From positions 14,498,126 through 14,562,125 of the forward strand of contig NC_074713.1 of assembly GCF_947242115.1 (NCBI RefSeq): a stretch of 64,000 nucleotides of DNA, written 5' to 3'. Below are positions 35,901 through 46,130 of the stretch, piece by piece. Within the stretch, counting starts at the first letter, position 1, and the number at the start of each line of letters is the position of its first letter. This stretch comes from Biomphalaria glabrata. Taxonomy: Eukaryota; Mollusca; Gastropoda; Planorbidae. A program made the position numbers and the translations under genes. The notes below the pieces were generated by a model. The model was not told the origin of the DNA and made no database searches. It worked only from the letters and a program-made list of their open reading frames with translations.

Positions 35901-38900
35901 GTCCTAACCTCCCGCAGGATGATGGGGGATGGCAGCAAAATAACTTAATTTATAATTAAGTCATCACTTAGACATTTATCATTTATTTAATATTTATTAA
36001 TATTTCCTACATTACTTTAACACACCAATAGTTATGGATAATGACCATGAAATAAAAGCATTAGGTTTATGCTTAGTAAAGGCAGCCTATATACATTTAA
36101 GTGGTGCTTTTGTTTGTGTTATTATGTGAAAATCAAAGTTTCCTCTATATACATCAATATATGTGTTAGTAACTAGGCTTTATTCATCGTAAAAGGTATT
36201 GTCTGAGCTACTTAATATACAACTGATACAACTCACATTAGTACAGCCTGGAGTGAAAGCACCCACTACACCAAACAAAACACCTTTTTTGCCTTTATAC
36301 AGGTCTACAGCAGAGATTGCATTTCCAGGATTTCCTTCATAAAGATACACATTTGGCAAGGGGTCTCCTACCTTTAAAAAAAAGGGGGAAAATTTTTTTT
36401 AAAACAAGTATAATTTAATATTCAGAAAATAATTAAGTAGGCCGACAGACTAAATATCACAGCTGATTTAGAAAAAGTTATAAATTGGATCTATTTAGAT
36501 CCCTTCATTGACTAATAGACAACAAAACTCTCTTTAGATTCAGAGTTTGTTATAAAGAGAGTTGAATAAAAATAACTATATTCGCCAAATTTACACACAA
36601 AAATAAAAGTAACAACACAAAACTAACTTTAAGACAGTTTCATGCAAAAGAAAAACAGTCACATATTTATAGGAGTCACTTAGATCTTAAACCTGAGACT
36701 GACATGATAAAAAGAAATAAAAAAAAAATATTAGCAGAATTGAGACAGGGCAAAGAGTCTTGCTTGGTCAAATAATTTGGCTGGAAATGGTGAAAGGTGA
36801 TACTTTCCTAAGTTATCAATCACTAGGGAAAACAATCAAGAGGAAAAAAATTTGCAAACTGAAAGCAGCTACCAGTCCAAAAGTTTGCTTAATGTTATTT
36901 AGGTTACTGCATATATACAGTATGTTTTATAGGAATTCTATAAAGTGCTAGATAGTCTTATTACACATCTAGAGCTGTTTCCTGTTCAAGCTCTTGCATT
37001 TAAATGGTAGTTAAAGTTTAATCTTTCTATGATTTACCCTTCAGCTAACCTTAGACAGACACTTTATTACAAATGTAGAGATAACAATGCATGGCATACT
37101 AATGTTTATTTCTGGATGCAGTAGCATTAGACTAAGAGGTCATTAGCCTATAGTAGTATATATGGACTAATCTTCAACACTTTCATTTTTCAATAAAAAA
37201 ATGAATTTGTATGTTATTAAAAGCTGATGAGAAATCAATAAAGAACAATCTTACATAAGTGTTAGGTAAGTCTAGATATTTGTAGACACAATTTAAAATA
37301 TTTATGATAGTATCGTCTACGCCTTACCCTTCTGGTAAGCAAATTGTAAAGGGTCCAACTTACTACAAAGGTCATTCAGCAGAATGAATAAACTCATCAT
37401 CCATTTTTCAATATAAATTGATAATGTTTTGTTTCGCTACAAACAGTTACAATAAAATATGATGTCAAAGAGAGTCAGGTTAATGAGGTCAAGCGTTAAC
37501 ATTAACAAACACTCTAAGTGCACTAACGAACACTTCTTCGTAATTGTATTTAAAAAATGATATTATCTTCAAATTTCTTTTTTTATATTAATGATTTCTT
37601 TTTACAGCAACTCAAGACAGACAGGTCAAAGTTACTTTTCCCACTGTCAATTGCTTCCTTCTTTGTGTATAACGGATGCCACAACCAAGCCATTAGACAC
37701 AAGTTTTACCCATCTAGCCTACCTAGATCTAGGTCTAGTTGACCCAAAAAAAGAAAAAAAAACTGCAAGACACAGTTTGTCTATCCTGCTCACTCCACTC
37801 TGTGACTGTGTCCTAAATTTGGTACCTGATCGATCAATAATTGTCCCTCCTGCTTCCTTTTTTTTTTCTAATACTGTGTTGATCATATCATGCTTAGTAC
37901 CTACCTGGTCAATCAATAATTAGGGCACCAAAGAGAGACAGAATAAGAGAGAGGGAGAGAATGGTTGTACCTATCACTGTGTTTCTTTGTTAATTTCTTT
38001 TGGATATTTTTTGCTTTAGTGGCCTATCACTTTAGATTGCCTTTTTTATATTTGTAGCGCATTAGTGATATGTGGCAAAATAGTAATAAAATATTAATTA
38101 AAAATGTAGCGCGGCCTCACAGTCACAGCTGAAGCCTCAATGTTAAATTAAAATAGCGTTCATAATGATAGTAATAAATGAATATTAGTGAACACCCCCT
38201 ATTTACACAAAGGCTATGCCATGTGTTTTTGTGCCTATTTAGAAGCATTTTAGATCTATAGGTCATATTTGGCTATACCTAAATTTTCTAAAATAAAAAA
38301 CCTCCTTAACCCCAGAACTACGCTCCTTCTGTCCTAGAAGAAAATAAGAGACATGTCATACCAGTGCTTTCTGAACCCAAGTAAAACCTTGTTTTTCAGA
38401 AACATATACATGTGTCTGAATGTGTTCTATATTCCTCGCTCCATATGCTAGGACTAATTGTACAAATGCCCCTTCTGCACTAGTGCTATTAGAGCATGAA
38501 ATGGGTTGCCTGAGCCAGCCAGGAAAACCAATGACTTGGCAGAATAGCAGAATTTAAGTCATTGGTTGACATGCATGACTAGATTGACCTAAGAACACAC
38601 ATAGGATGTAATCCTCTTATTTTTTAAATAACGACTATATTTTATAAGATAAGATAAGAAATGGACCATGAACAAAAACAATGTAAAATACACTAGTTTT
38701 GTAATACTATAGCTATCAAAATAAAGGCTCATTTTAACATTGATATTGTGGGTTTTTGGTTAGACAAAATGACTATAGTTTAATATTAGATTATTTTTAG
38801 ATCATGATCTAGTCAATCTAGACTAGAGACACTAAAAATCAAAACTAGTGACTATTCATTCCCTCTAGTGGCTCTAGACTAGAGTCTAGATTAGATAGAT

Positions 38901-41221
38901 GACATCTAGATTGACTAGATTTAATGATTTATCAATATCATCTAGACTCCTAGATCTAGAATCATGACTTGTAGGACTAGGACAAAAGCATCTTCTTGTT
39001 TGAAGTAACATCTAGACTCTATAATAATAATATAAGACTATGTCACTATAAGATAATTTAAAGATAAGAAGATAAGACTAAATCTAGTCTAGAGTTAGAC
39101 TTCTTAGATACTAAGACTAAGAGTAGTAGATCTATACTATTACTATACTACTATATTACTAGTCTATGTAACTATCAACAATCATACTATCACTATATCT
39201 AGATATTCTATAATTCTAGTAAATGAGACTAATGAGAGTATGACTATGAGTATGAGTATTGCCACTATTAGGCTCATCTAGTAGACTAAATCTATATAGA
39301 TCTAAATCTAGATCTCATCTTATCTTACAGACGTTACTTCAAAAAAGAAGATGATTATGTCCTACGCATCATGCATTTAGTCATGCATATTAACCAATGA
39401 CTTAAATTCTGCTAAGTCACTGGTTTTCCTGGCTAGCTCAGGCAACCCATTCCATGCTCTAATAGCACTAGGGAAGAAGGAGCATTTGTACAAATTTGTC
39501 CTAGCATATGGGATGAGGAATGTGCCTTTATCTTTGTGTCTTTCTGAGTATTTTATTAAATTTTGTTTTTGTATTTGAAGATTATGGTGCAGTGTTTTAT
39601 GTATAATTGCTACTTTACTTCTGTCCTGAAGGCTTTCTAAATTTAGTGATTTTTACTCTAGCCAAATGTGAATATTCATTTGTTATGAATCTCACTGCTT
39701 TATTTTGTGTCTGTTCCAGTTTCTTAATGTTTTCTTGAGTTGAGGGGTCCCAAACGGAGGATGCATTTCTATTATTGGCCTAACCAAGGTTAAATAACAT
39801 TTTAGTTTTATGTTCTTATTTGATTTATAGAAATTTCTTTTAATAAACCCTAATGCTTTGTTTGATTTTTTGATAGTTTCATTAATATGGGGATTCTATG
39901 ACAGTTTTTCATTTATTATAACACCTACTAGGTATTTTTGCGTTTTTAGTTTGTGTTACTGGTTTACCATGATTGGCATGAATAAGATTTATATAAGTGG
40001 AATTAATTTGTTTTAGCTTTTTGTTACTCTTAATTGACATTTTTCTGGGTGGAAAGACATGCTCCAATTCGATTCCCATTTCTGTAATTCATCTAATTCT
40101 CTTTGTAGAATATCTTTATCTTGTGTTGTTTTTATTGTTCTATATATTATGTAATCATCTGCAAATAATCTGACTTTTGTTCCTTAACTAATGCATTTTG
40201 GTAAATCGTTTATATGTAAACTAAAAATATTAGTGGACCTAAGACTGTTCCTTGAGGTATGCCTGAGTTTACTGTTATTGGTATTGATTTAGAGCTATTT
40301 ATTATTACAGTTTGTTATCACCCAATCAGAAAATCTTTAATCCACTGATGCAATGGACCATCAATGCCAAAATATTTTAATTTTTTAAGCAAACTATGGT
40401 GGTGAACTTTATCAAAAGCTTTGGAAAAATCTAGAAGATAGCATCTATTTGCTCACTGTTAAACTAAACCTTTTGAAAAATCATCAATTAATCCTATTAG
40501 TTGTGTTTCATATCTAGATTCTAGATCTAGTATACTTTGGTTTTGGGGAATTTGAGTTGAGTGCCTAGAATAGGCAATATAGAATAATATACTTACTATA
40601 CTATACTATATACTACTTACTACTAGATCTATTTTAATCTATATAGAATAGATCTAGATCTACATCTAGTAGGTAAGACAAGACAGTAGACTCTAACTTA
40701 GACTGACTTCTGTAGTAAACTTCTGTACTTATTAGACTTAGACTCTACTGCCATTACTGCCTAGCTAGTAGATCTAGAATCTAGACTCTAGTACAGATCT
40801 AGATCTAGACCTAGTATCTAGAATCTAGATTCTAGTACTAGTTAGATCTATCATCTAGGCTAGATAATCATATGACATATATACTATAGACAGTCACATA
40901 GTCAATGATAGTCATAACTAACATATGATATTGATTGAGAAAGAGTTCAAATACTAAAATAACTAAACTAGATCTATATAAGTCTAAACTCTAAACTAAG
41001 TGACACTAAGTCGACTAAGACTAAGACTAGTAAGACGTGTGTTACTGTCACCTGTGTTGTTAACTGGTCAATGATTGACTTTCTAGATTTACCTGAACTT
41101 TATGCCTCTTGAATTTTGCAGAATACATACGCCATTTTCCATTATAGCCCTTCCAATTCGGAAAAGCTAGCCTTTTTGAAAATAATAAATCTAAAAGCAT
41201 ATTTGATTTAACAAAAGTCAT
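29277..41221 (-). CDS. PRDX5: Peroxiredoxin 5, mitochondrial type
   Basis: Atypical 2-Cys thioredoxin peroxidase that reduces H2O2, alkyl hydroperoxides and peroxynitrite. Minus-strand exons: 41093-41221, 36237-36371, 33669-33710, 32743-32829, 29715-29809, 29277-29403; all GT-AG and in frame, 204 aa (human 214). Start: first in-frame ATG after an upstream stop. Residues 1-42 are basic and rich in Leu/Phe/Ser, like a mitochondrial presequence. The core starts [14 protein letters not shown]. The peroxidatic Cys is C86 in GAFTPGC and the resolving Cys is C187 in [10 protein letters not shown]110 (ISCVSVND) matches the third Cys of the vertebrate protein. Unusual: the near-invariant Pro of the PxxxTxxC motif is Val79. 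The C-terminus ends PVPKR, without the peroxisomal SQL signal of human PRDX5, and carries several extra residues including C190. Introns are large and hold LINEs. Confidence 0.93.
29955..30143 (+). mobile_element. RTE/I-like LINE 3' fragment
   Basis: Matches the 3' part of the LINE at 34519-35873 (words CTATGCCGAACTGGGAGTC, CACACCTTCATGGAGGACCT, CAGACATTGCCAATGACAGA) and ends CTAAGTCAGTA. Antisense to PRDX5, in intron 5. Confidence 0.85.
30404..32006 (+). mobile_element. R2/R4/Dong-type LINE with restriction-like endonuclease, 5' truncated
   Basis: Starts at the RT catalytic motif ([13 protein letters not shown]) and runs through the thumb, a CCHC knuckle (CRKCG ... [11 protein letters not shown], about 31308-31362) and the restriction-like endonuclease: [20 protein letters not shown] (about 31569-31628) is the PD-(D/E)xK core. 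The C-terminus ends [19 protein letters not shown] and a stop at 31902. The 3' UTR ends in an (AAT)n tail at 31985-32006. Breaks: an in-frame TAA at 30998-31000, a frameshift near 31327 and another near 31695. It is antisense to PRDX5 in intron 5. A short ATA run also precedes the 5' end. Confidence 0.9.
32894..33452. repeat. Interspersed repeat flanked by (TA)n microsatellites
   Basis: A GC-richer block of about 470 bp (from CCATCCATCCCAGTGGCGCT at about 32957 to 33430) is bordered by TA dinucleotide runs at 32897-32956 and 33431-33449. It reads no intact protein. Probably a transposon or LINE fragment inserted into a TA microsatellite in PRDX5 intron 3 (between exons 3 and 4). Confidence 0.6.
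34484..35940 (-). mobile_element. SINE (family 2) split by a LINE insertion
   Basis: The 34484-34518 and 35886-35940 segments are consecutive parts of the SINE seen whole at 24845-25040 (GGATGCTCCTTTAGAGTTAA, then ATCTACTTCCTAGTCCTAAC and CCTCCCGCAGGATGATGGG). The tRNA head is missing. TTAGAGTTAAAG occurs on both sides of the interrupting element. Confidence 0.8.
34519..35873 (+). mobile_element. RTE/I-like LINE inserted into a SINE, with 12-bp TSD
   Basis: RT motifs on the plus strand: [89 protein letters not shown]. The 3' end is CTAAGTAAGTAAG. Target duplication TTAGAGTTAAAG at 34507-34518 and 35874-35885. Damage: stops early in the RT, a 33-bp tandem duplication at about 34844-34909 after [10 protein letters not shown], and an internal deletion near 35242 that joins the palm to the thumb in another frame. 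Lies in PRDX5 intron 2. Clade not settled between RTE and Nimb/I. Confidence 0.88.
37195..37390 (-). mobile_element. LINE RT remnant in PRDX5 intron 1
   Basis: The minus strand reads, with stops, [13 protein letters not shown] and further on LFIDFSSAF-like sequence, the order of the RT finger motifs in Rex/CR1-type LINEs (DPLQFAYR ... LFIDYSSAFNT). No ends identified. Confidence 0.55.
37760..38030 (+). repeat. Interspersed repeat copy A (GATCAATCAATAATTGTCCC)
   Basis: Shares a long stretch with 58900-59130, including GATCAATCAATAATTGTCCC, TACTGTGTTGAT, ATGCTTAGTAC and AGAGAGAGGGAGAG. Both copies are followed by a CR1/L2-like LINE 3' end in the same orientation. No ORF. Confidence 0.75.
38385..38655 (+). 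mobile_element. CR1/L2-like LINE 3' end
   Basis: Same family as 20210-23690, opposite strand: contains CCAGGAAAACCAATGACTTG, GACATGCATGACTAGATTGA and the tail TATAAGATAAGATAAG. Only the last 270 bp are present. Confidence 0.85.
38790..39317. repeat. TCTAGA/GATCTA-rich cluster
   Basis: Low-complexity AT-rich stretch in PRDX5 intron 1 built largely from TCTAGA, AGATCT, CTAGACT and related words. No ORF. Confidence 0.7.
39318..40515 (-). mobile_element. CR1/L2-like LINE, 5'-truncated, 1.2 kb
   Basis: Colinear with about 20218-21422 of the large copy. The tail CTTATCTTACAG precedes the 3' hairpin at 39325. The RT C-terminal half is broken by many small indels and stops, so this copy is older than the one at 20210. 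It ends abruptly at a TCTAGATC cluster (about 40515). Confidence 0.88.
40516..41092. repeat. TCTAGATC-rich cluster
   Basis: Multiple GATCTAGATCTAGA-like palindromic words between the LINE and PRDX5 exon 1. No gene. Confidence 0.7.
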
Positions 41222-41454
41222 TGTTGCTCCGGTTATTTTGTAACCAAAATTAGAACCAGGTTCTATTCTATTTTTAGCAAACAGTAAAGCGTTCGCAGTA
41301 TAGCTATGTCTTGATTCGCCTTTATTATTAAATATTATCTAATTGATAGAAAGAAACAATTAAAAAGTCTAGCTCTAGATTTATTTTCATCAAGATATGT
41401 ATAATAAACATAGATTTACATTCTTTTTTGTTAATTCTACAATTTTATCCATCA

Positions 41455-41512
41455 ACGTAGGACGTAATCATCTTCTTTTTTGAAGTAACGTCTGTATTAT
41501 ATAAGATAAGAT
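41455..41512 (+). mobile_element. CR1/L2-like LINE, minimal 3' end
   Basis: Only the terminal ~58 bp: GGACGTAATCATCTTC, the hairpin CTTCTTTTTTGAAG, AACGTCTGTATTATA and the tail (AGATAAG)n. Situated upstream of the PRDX5 start codon. Confidence 0.85.
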
Positions 41513-42621
41513 AAGAAATCTTGTCAACACCTGCTTTTTACACATACTGGCCTAAATCTTATTTATCCCTATCAGCTTTGTTGACAATAACAGCAATGTC
41601 CTATAGTGTTTAAATTATTTTGTTACCTTACATCTTCTGCGCCTTTCTTCTATGATATCATTTCTTTGTGCCTCTAATCAAGGCATACTCTATTGTGTGT
41701 CCCGCAGCCTTCGTGAGAGCTCTCCAACTGTCTCTCACTTAGGCTATTTGCTGCCAGCTATAGACTTATTACTCTATGTCAACGAGGGCAAAATGGCGTC
41801 TGAGTTGATCTTTATAGCGCTTCTTTTTGTACACACGGAGAGGGAGCTTCAACTTACCGTTGGGGGTCTTTCCCTGTAAGGCGGCTGGCAAACCCTAGGC
41901 TACAGAACACCGCAAGATATCTAGATCTATACCGTGCTACAATAGAGTGCTCTCAGCACGGAGGCTTACAAATGATCAGAACCACTGCGTTATAATCATT
42001 GCTTTTTTTGTTTGTTAGGTGAAGAGACCTATTCCGCCATAATCTCAATCGGAAGCGACCAAAAGCAATGTTGGTCTTAGCGAGACGCAAAGTTGGACAC
42101 TGTGTTGCTTAGGTACGTAAAGTGGTTGACAACAGGAAGCGGCCATTCACATTGATTTGTGGAGCTGGACTAGTTCCGACTTCTGGAGCATGACCGACGT
42201 TCTTTTGAGGTTGATAGACTAAACAAGGCAGCAGCCTATCAGCTAATTCGAGGACGACATGTTGAAGCTACTGTTCGGTGTGTTCAAGGAGGACGCAATC
42301 AGCTCTGTAATTTTTACGGGAGTAAGCGCCGTTTGTTAGATACGCTACCGTCGGTGCGGAGCTTGCCCCCTCATTTTATTTTGCATTGTTCCAAAGACTA
42401 TTGCGACAATTGTTAGAGCAATCATACTTCACACCATTCTCTATAGAGAAATGAGCTGATAGGTCGCAATTGTACATGATTTGACTCTTTATGACTATAT
42501 GCTTCAAAATAGCTATGGGTATGGAATAGCTTAGATACAAATCCTCTACAAGCCATCGCGACTCACTGTATCACAAGCTTTGGTAGACCAATGAAGGCAG
42601 GGTACAAGTCCAGGTTTTGCT
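41513..42621. other. Intergenic DNA upstream of PRDX5
   Basis: GC-richer than its neighbours at 41650-42450. Open frames here (for example 41652-41879 on +) match no family I know. 42443-42600 resembles 44785-44895 (AGAGAARTGAGCTGRTAGGT), so part of it is repeat. No gene supported. Confidence 0.4.
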
Positions 42622-42759
42622 CAGTGGCGTAGCTAGGGTGGGACTTTGAAAATACCCCCTACCGGGCCCCCACTTGAGTTTTTTTTTTTTACATTAAAAA
42701 TTAAATATTACACCAAATGCAGGCCCCCAAACAATGGAAAATTCTTAGCTACGCCCCTG
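42622..42759. mobile_element. hAT MITE, 138 bp
   Basis: Inverted ends CAGTGGCGTAGCTAGG (left) and, reversed, CAGGGGCGTAGCTAAG (right). Flanking 8-bp target sites GTTTTGCT (42614-42621) and GTTCTGCT (42760-42767) differ at one base. TIR type and 8-bp TSD fit hAT. Too short to encode a transposase. Confidence 0.85.
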
Positions 42760-42767
42760 GTTCTGCT

Positions 42768-43639
42768 CCTTGCATCTGTTGTATACCGACCTCTACCAGC
42801 CCGAAAAACACTGGCTTTCAGGGAGCACATTGCCTACCATGGAGATAGACCAGCATTAATCAAACACAAAGGCCTAGATCTTAAGAAAATTCATACATTG
42901 AAAAGGTTGCTTAAAAGAAATAAAATTAATCTATCACAGTAGTGTCGAGACATTTCATGAAGAGTTCTCATCCGATTTGTCACTCTTCTCTCTTTTTGTC
43001 TACACTACCCTTTACCTCACAACTTATCGCTCCTCTTTATCTGACATTCTTTGAAAGATGTACACTACTCAATTTATTTATTTTTTTCACTATTGAATCA
43101 TTGATGGATAGCGGGCATAGTTCCTGGTGGTTGTGTCTCTTCACCCAAAATATATTTCATTAAATAAAATAACAATGTATATTATATATTACCCAAACGT
43201 AAGGTTTAAATACCTCGGAGCTATCGTTTCTAACGAAGGAACCAAACTTGAACTACTAGCTAGAATTGAAATCAACATGAAGCCGAAGCAGGATGTTTTG
43301 GTGGTGTAGTCGTTTTGGTGCTAAATGTTGTAGACACATTGTTACAAAACTTATATCAACTCACTCTGGTAAAAAGTTTGTAGGCCTACACGTTATTTCT
43401 CACACCCTATCTCAGATCAAGCTGAAATTTTGCACAATTATTTCTTTTACATGACAACACAAAAATCAATTTAAAAAGTTAACCATTAGTTAACTATTTA
43501 CACCCGTAATTAAATATTTTTTTTATTTGTATCATAAACAAGGGAAAGAAACTGTGGTATAAGCAAAATTAGTTCTCTTAATAGGTCACCGCTCTAAATT
43601 GAAACAATATATATGAGTATAGCCTTCTCTAGTCATAAG
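42768..43639. other. Intergenic repeat-like DNA
   Basis: No coding gene. The region 43390-43560 (starting CACACCCTATCTCAGATCAA) looks like a dispersed low-GC repeat, but I have only one copy here. Confidence 0.35.
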
Positions 43640-43975
43640 CACCTCTCACTAGCAGAGTGGTTAGCACTACGGTCCGAAGTTTGATTACTTAGATAATTGG
43701 GTCAATAACATGTTTGATATTCAATGCAGCTTTGCACAAACTTTCCAGTGTAGAGTTTAAAGTTGGAATATTGTTCTTTAATTTTATTAACAAACCAATA
43801 TTTTTCTCAGTCAAGGCACAGGCAGCATCAGTTGTTACACTTACCATCTTGCTCCATTCCAACACAACACTTTCAACACATGTATTCATAGCATTGAATA
43901 AATACTGGTCTGAGTTTGCGTCTTTGACTGAATGTTTCGACATGTTGCCAATTAGAATAATCTTCGTCTACTGAA
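43640..43975 (-). mobile_element. hAT-type transposase fragment
   Basis: The minus strand (43689-43943) reads LEWSKMVSVTTDAACALTEK, then LESLCKAALNIKHVIDPII. This is the pattern of ZBED5/GTF2IRD2-like hAT transposases (W-x2-x-V-x2-T-T-D-G-A-P-A-L-x-G-K, then LCxxxLxxKxVMDxV). The frame closes at once on both sides, so only an 85-codon relic is left. The adjacent 43640-43680 has a tRNA-A-box-like GCAGAGTGGTTAGCAC, possibly a SINE head. Confidence 0.65.
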
Positions 43976-46130
43976 AATTTTTAGAATGACGTATAGACAA
44001 AGTTTCTTTACCTGTTCATCATAAGAATCAGAAGTTTTAATAGTTTATGTAGATATTTAAAATTTGTTATTTATTGTTATATGCATTTTTTATATTTACT
44101 AGTCAACCCAAGGCGTAGCATACGCTGCTATTTTGCAGGGCTTGCCTTAGGCCACTGCAACCTATGCGACTGCAGTGAACCCCACATAGGACCTGCGCTA
44201 ATTCTAGGAGTAAATTATCAAATTAAACCATTTTATAACATAACAGATTTCCCGCGGCCGCCTGATTTACCAGGAGCTACTGGAAATCTCATGAAAATGC
44301 AAGATATATGAAAAAGTCATTGGTCACAACGGTCAAGTCCGGTCCTGCTATTAGTGACGGGTGAATACTACTCGTTTCCCCCCTTTTTTTTTGGCCGCTA
44401 AAGTAACACAGAGTAACTCTAGTCAGACTTGCATAAATAAAAGAGTGATCTTTCCTTTACTTCTTGGTGACATATATAGACAATATGCAGGCACACCTAA
44501 TTTCTGTATTCTGTAATTTGCCCACCCCTGATCTAGTAGATTTCTTACAATAAGAGTTTGTTAATCCTACATATACAACTAGAAATGATGCATTTGTGTT
44601 TGGTTTAGTATATTTCATTTGTATGATAAAAATATTTACCATGGAACATGTTCTTGATTTAATAAATCACTGTTAAAGAGTGAAATCTACTGGACCTGAC
44701 TAAATGACCATTCAAAGAGTGGTTTTTATAACTTTACTTTTAATTTTAAAAAAAAATAGATTTAGCATTCAGTTGAATTAAAAAGAGAAGTGAGCTGGTA
44801 GGTCACTGTTGTATCTGAATTGATCTTTTTAACTATCATGCATTGCTCCAGAATGGCAATGAATCTTGGATGGCATTCAAGCCAAGATAGAATCCTCCTC
44901 ATTTAAAAAAATAATTTGTGCATCATGAAGTATGGAAACTTCTTTATGTCTTTAAAAGATTTTTTAATATAAAACTTTTCCTCATATATATCTCAAAACC
45001 TTTTGCATACAGTACAATCAAATATTTTAATTGTCTAAAAATGCACTATCAATGGGACCCTGTAGATTTTTTTCAATCAATAATAATAATAATAAAAAAA
45101 AAAATTTTAAGGATTCTAGTGCTAGATATTTAGTGTTCAATAATGTTAATAATGCAGTGCAAATAAATAAACGTATAGTTAATAATGGTCTTGAAAAAAA
45201 AATATATACAACCCATTAACATTTCAATTAAAATAATAAAAAATAAAAAAGCTCTGTTGATCAGTTCTACTATACTAATTCAGGATTTAAATTTATAGTA
45301 ACATTGAAAAAATTAATTCCAATACAATGTATACTCCAAATAAATATATGGCGTTAACAGATCAAACTAAATCAGAGAATATGAATAAAAAATATATAAA
45401 ATAAATGAGATTAAAAAAATAAAGCAATACATTTATGTAATAAATATGAGCAAGTCTTTTTGAAAAATGAGTTTGAAAATATAATAAACAGCTAAATAAT
45501 AACCAAACCTATCTAATTTTACTTTTCATCTTCAATTATTGTACAATTAACAAAGAATAAATAAACCTTTGCTTCGAATGCCACTTAGTGTGCATCCTCT
45601 AAAGCATAAACATTATTAACACACATAAATTATCCCCACATTGTAGGATTTAACAATTTTGTTTAGCATATGGTTCTTGGGATAAAACCTCTAACCTGAA
45701 AAGTCAGTCAATAATATGCTGGGGTAATACGTAAGATAAAATAAAAATAACAGTTTACATATTAATGACTTTAACAAATGTTCTGTGTTACAAGGTAGGT
45801 GTGACACACCTTTGTGCTTAATTATGCTTTCAATGAACTGCATAAATGATTGTAGCTTCCTGTTATTTTTGTAGGCATCTTTTAGTCTTGTATTTTATGA
45901 ATCTAAACCTTGAACATAATACTAAATGATATTATAAAATCAGTCTGAAGAAAAAACAACAACATATTTTTTGATAATAAAATAAATATATTGTAAAGTC
46001 ACTACTAGTCACATAGTGGAAACTATAAGCTTTACAGTGTGATAAAATATATCATAAAAATATCTCACAAAATTAAACTTGTGAAGTACAGTAATCAAGG
46101 TCTAATTATCAATATAGAAGTCACTGAACA
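43976..46130. other. Intergenic AT-rich DNA
   Basis: No gene. A possible hAT end (CAGGGCTTGCCTTAGGCCAC) is at 44137. 44785-44895 is a diverged repeat of 42443-42600. From 44900 to 46130 the sequence is very AT-rich and likely includes the MAD2L1BP 3' UTR. Confidence 0.4.

Noticed and set aside
41652-41879. Plus-strand 75-codon frame upstream of PRDX5
   Set aside because: No family recognised, no splice context, and composition like the surrounding repeat-like DNA.
44137-44440. Possible hAT end starting CAGGGCTTGCCTTAGGCCAC
   Set aside because: It looks like a hAT terminus, but I could not find a matching inverted end or a target duplication.
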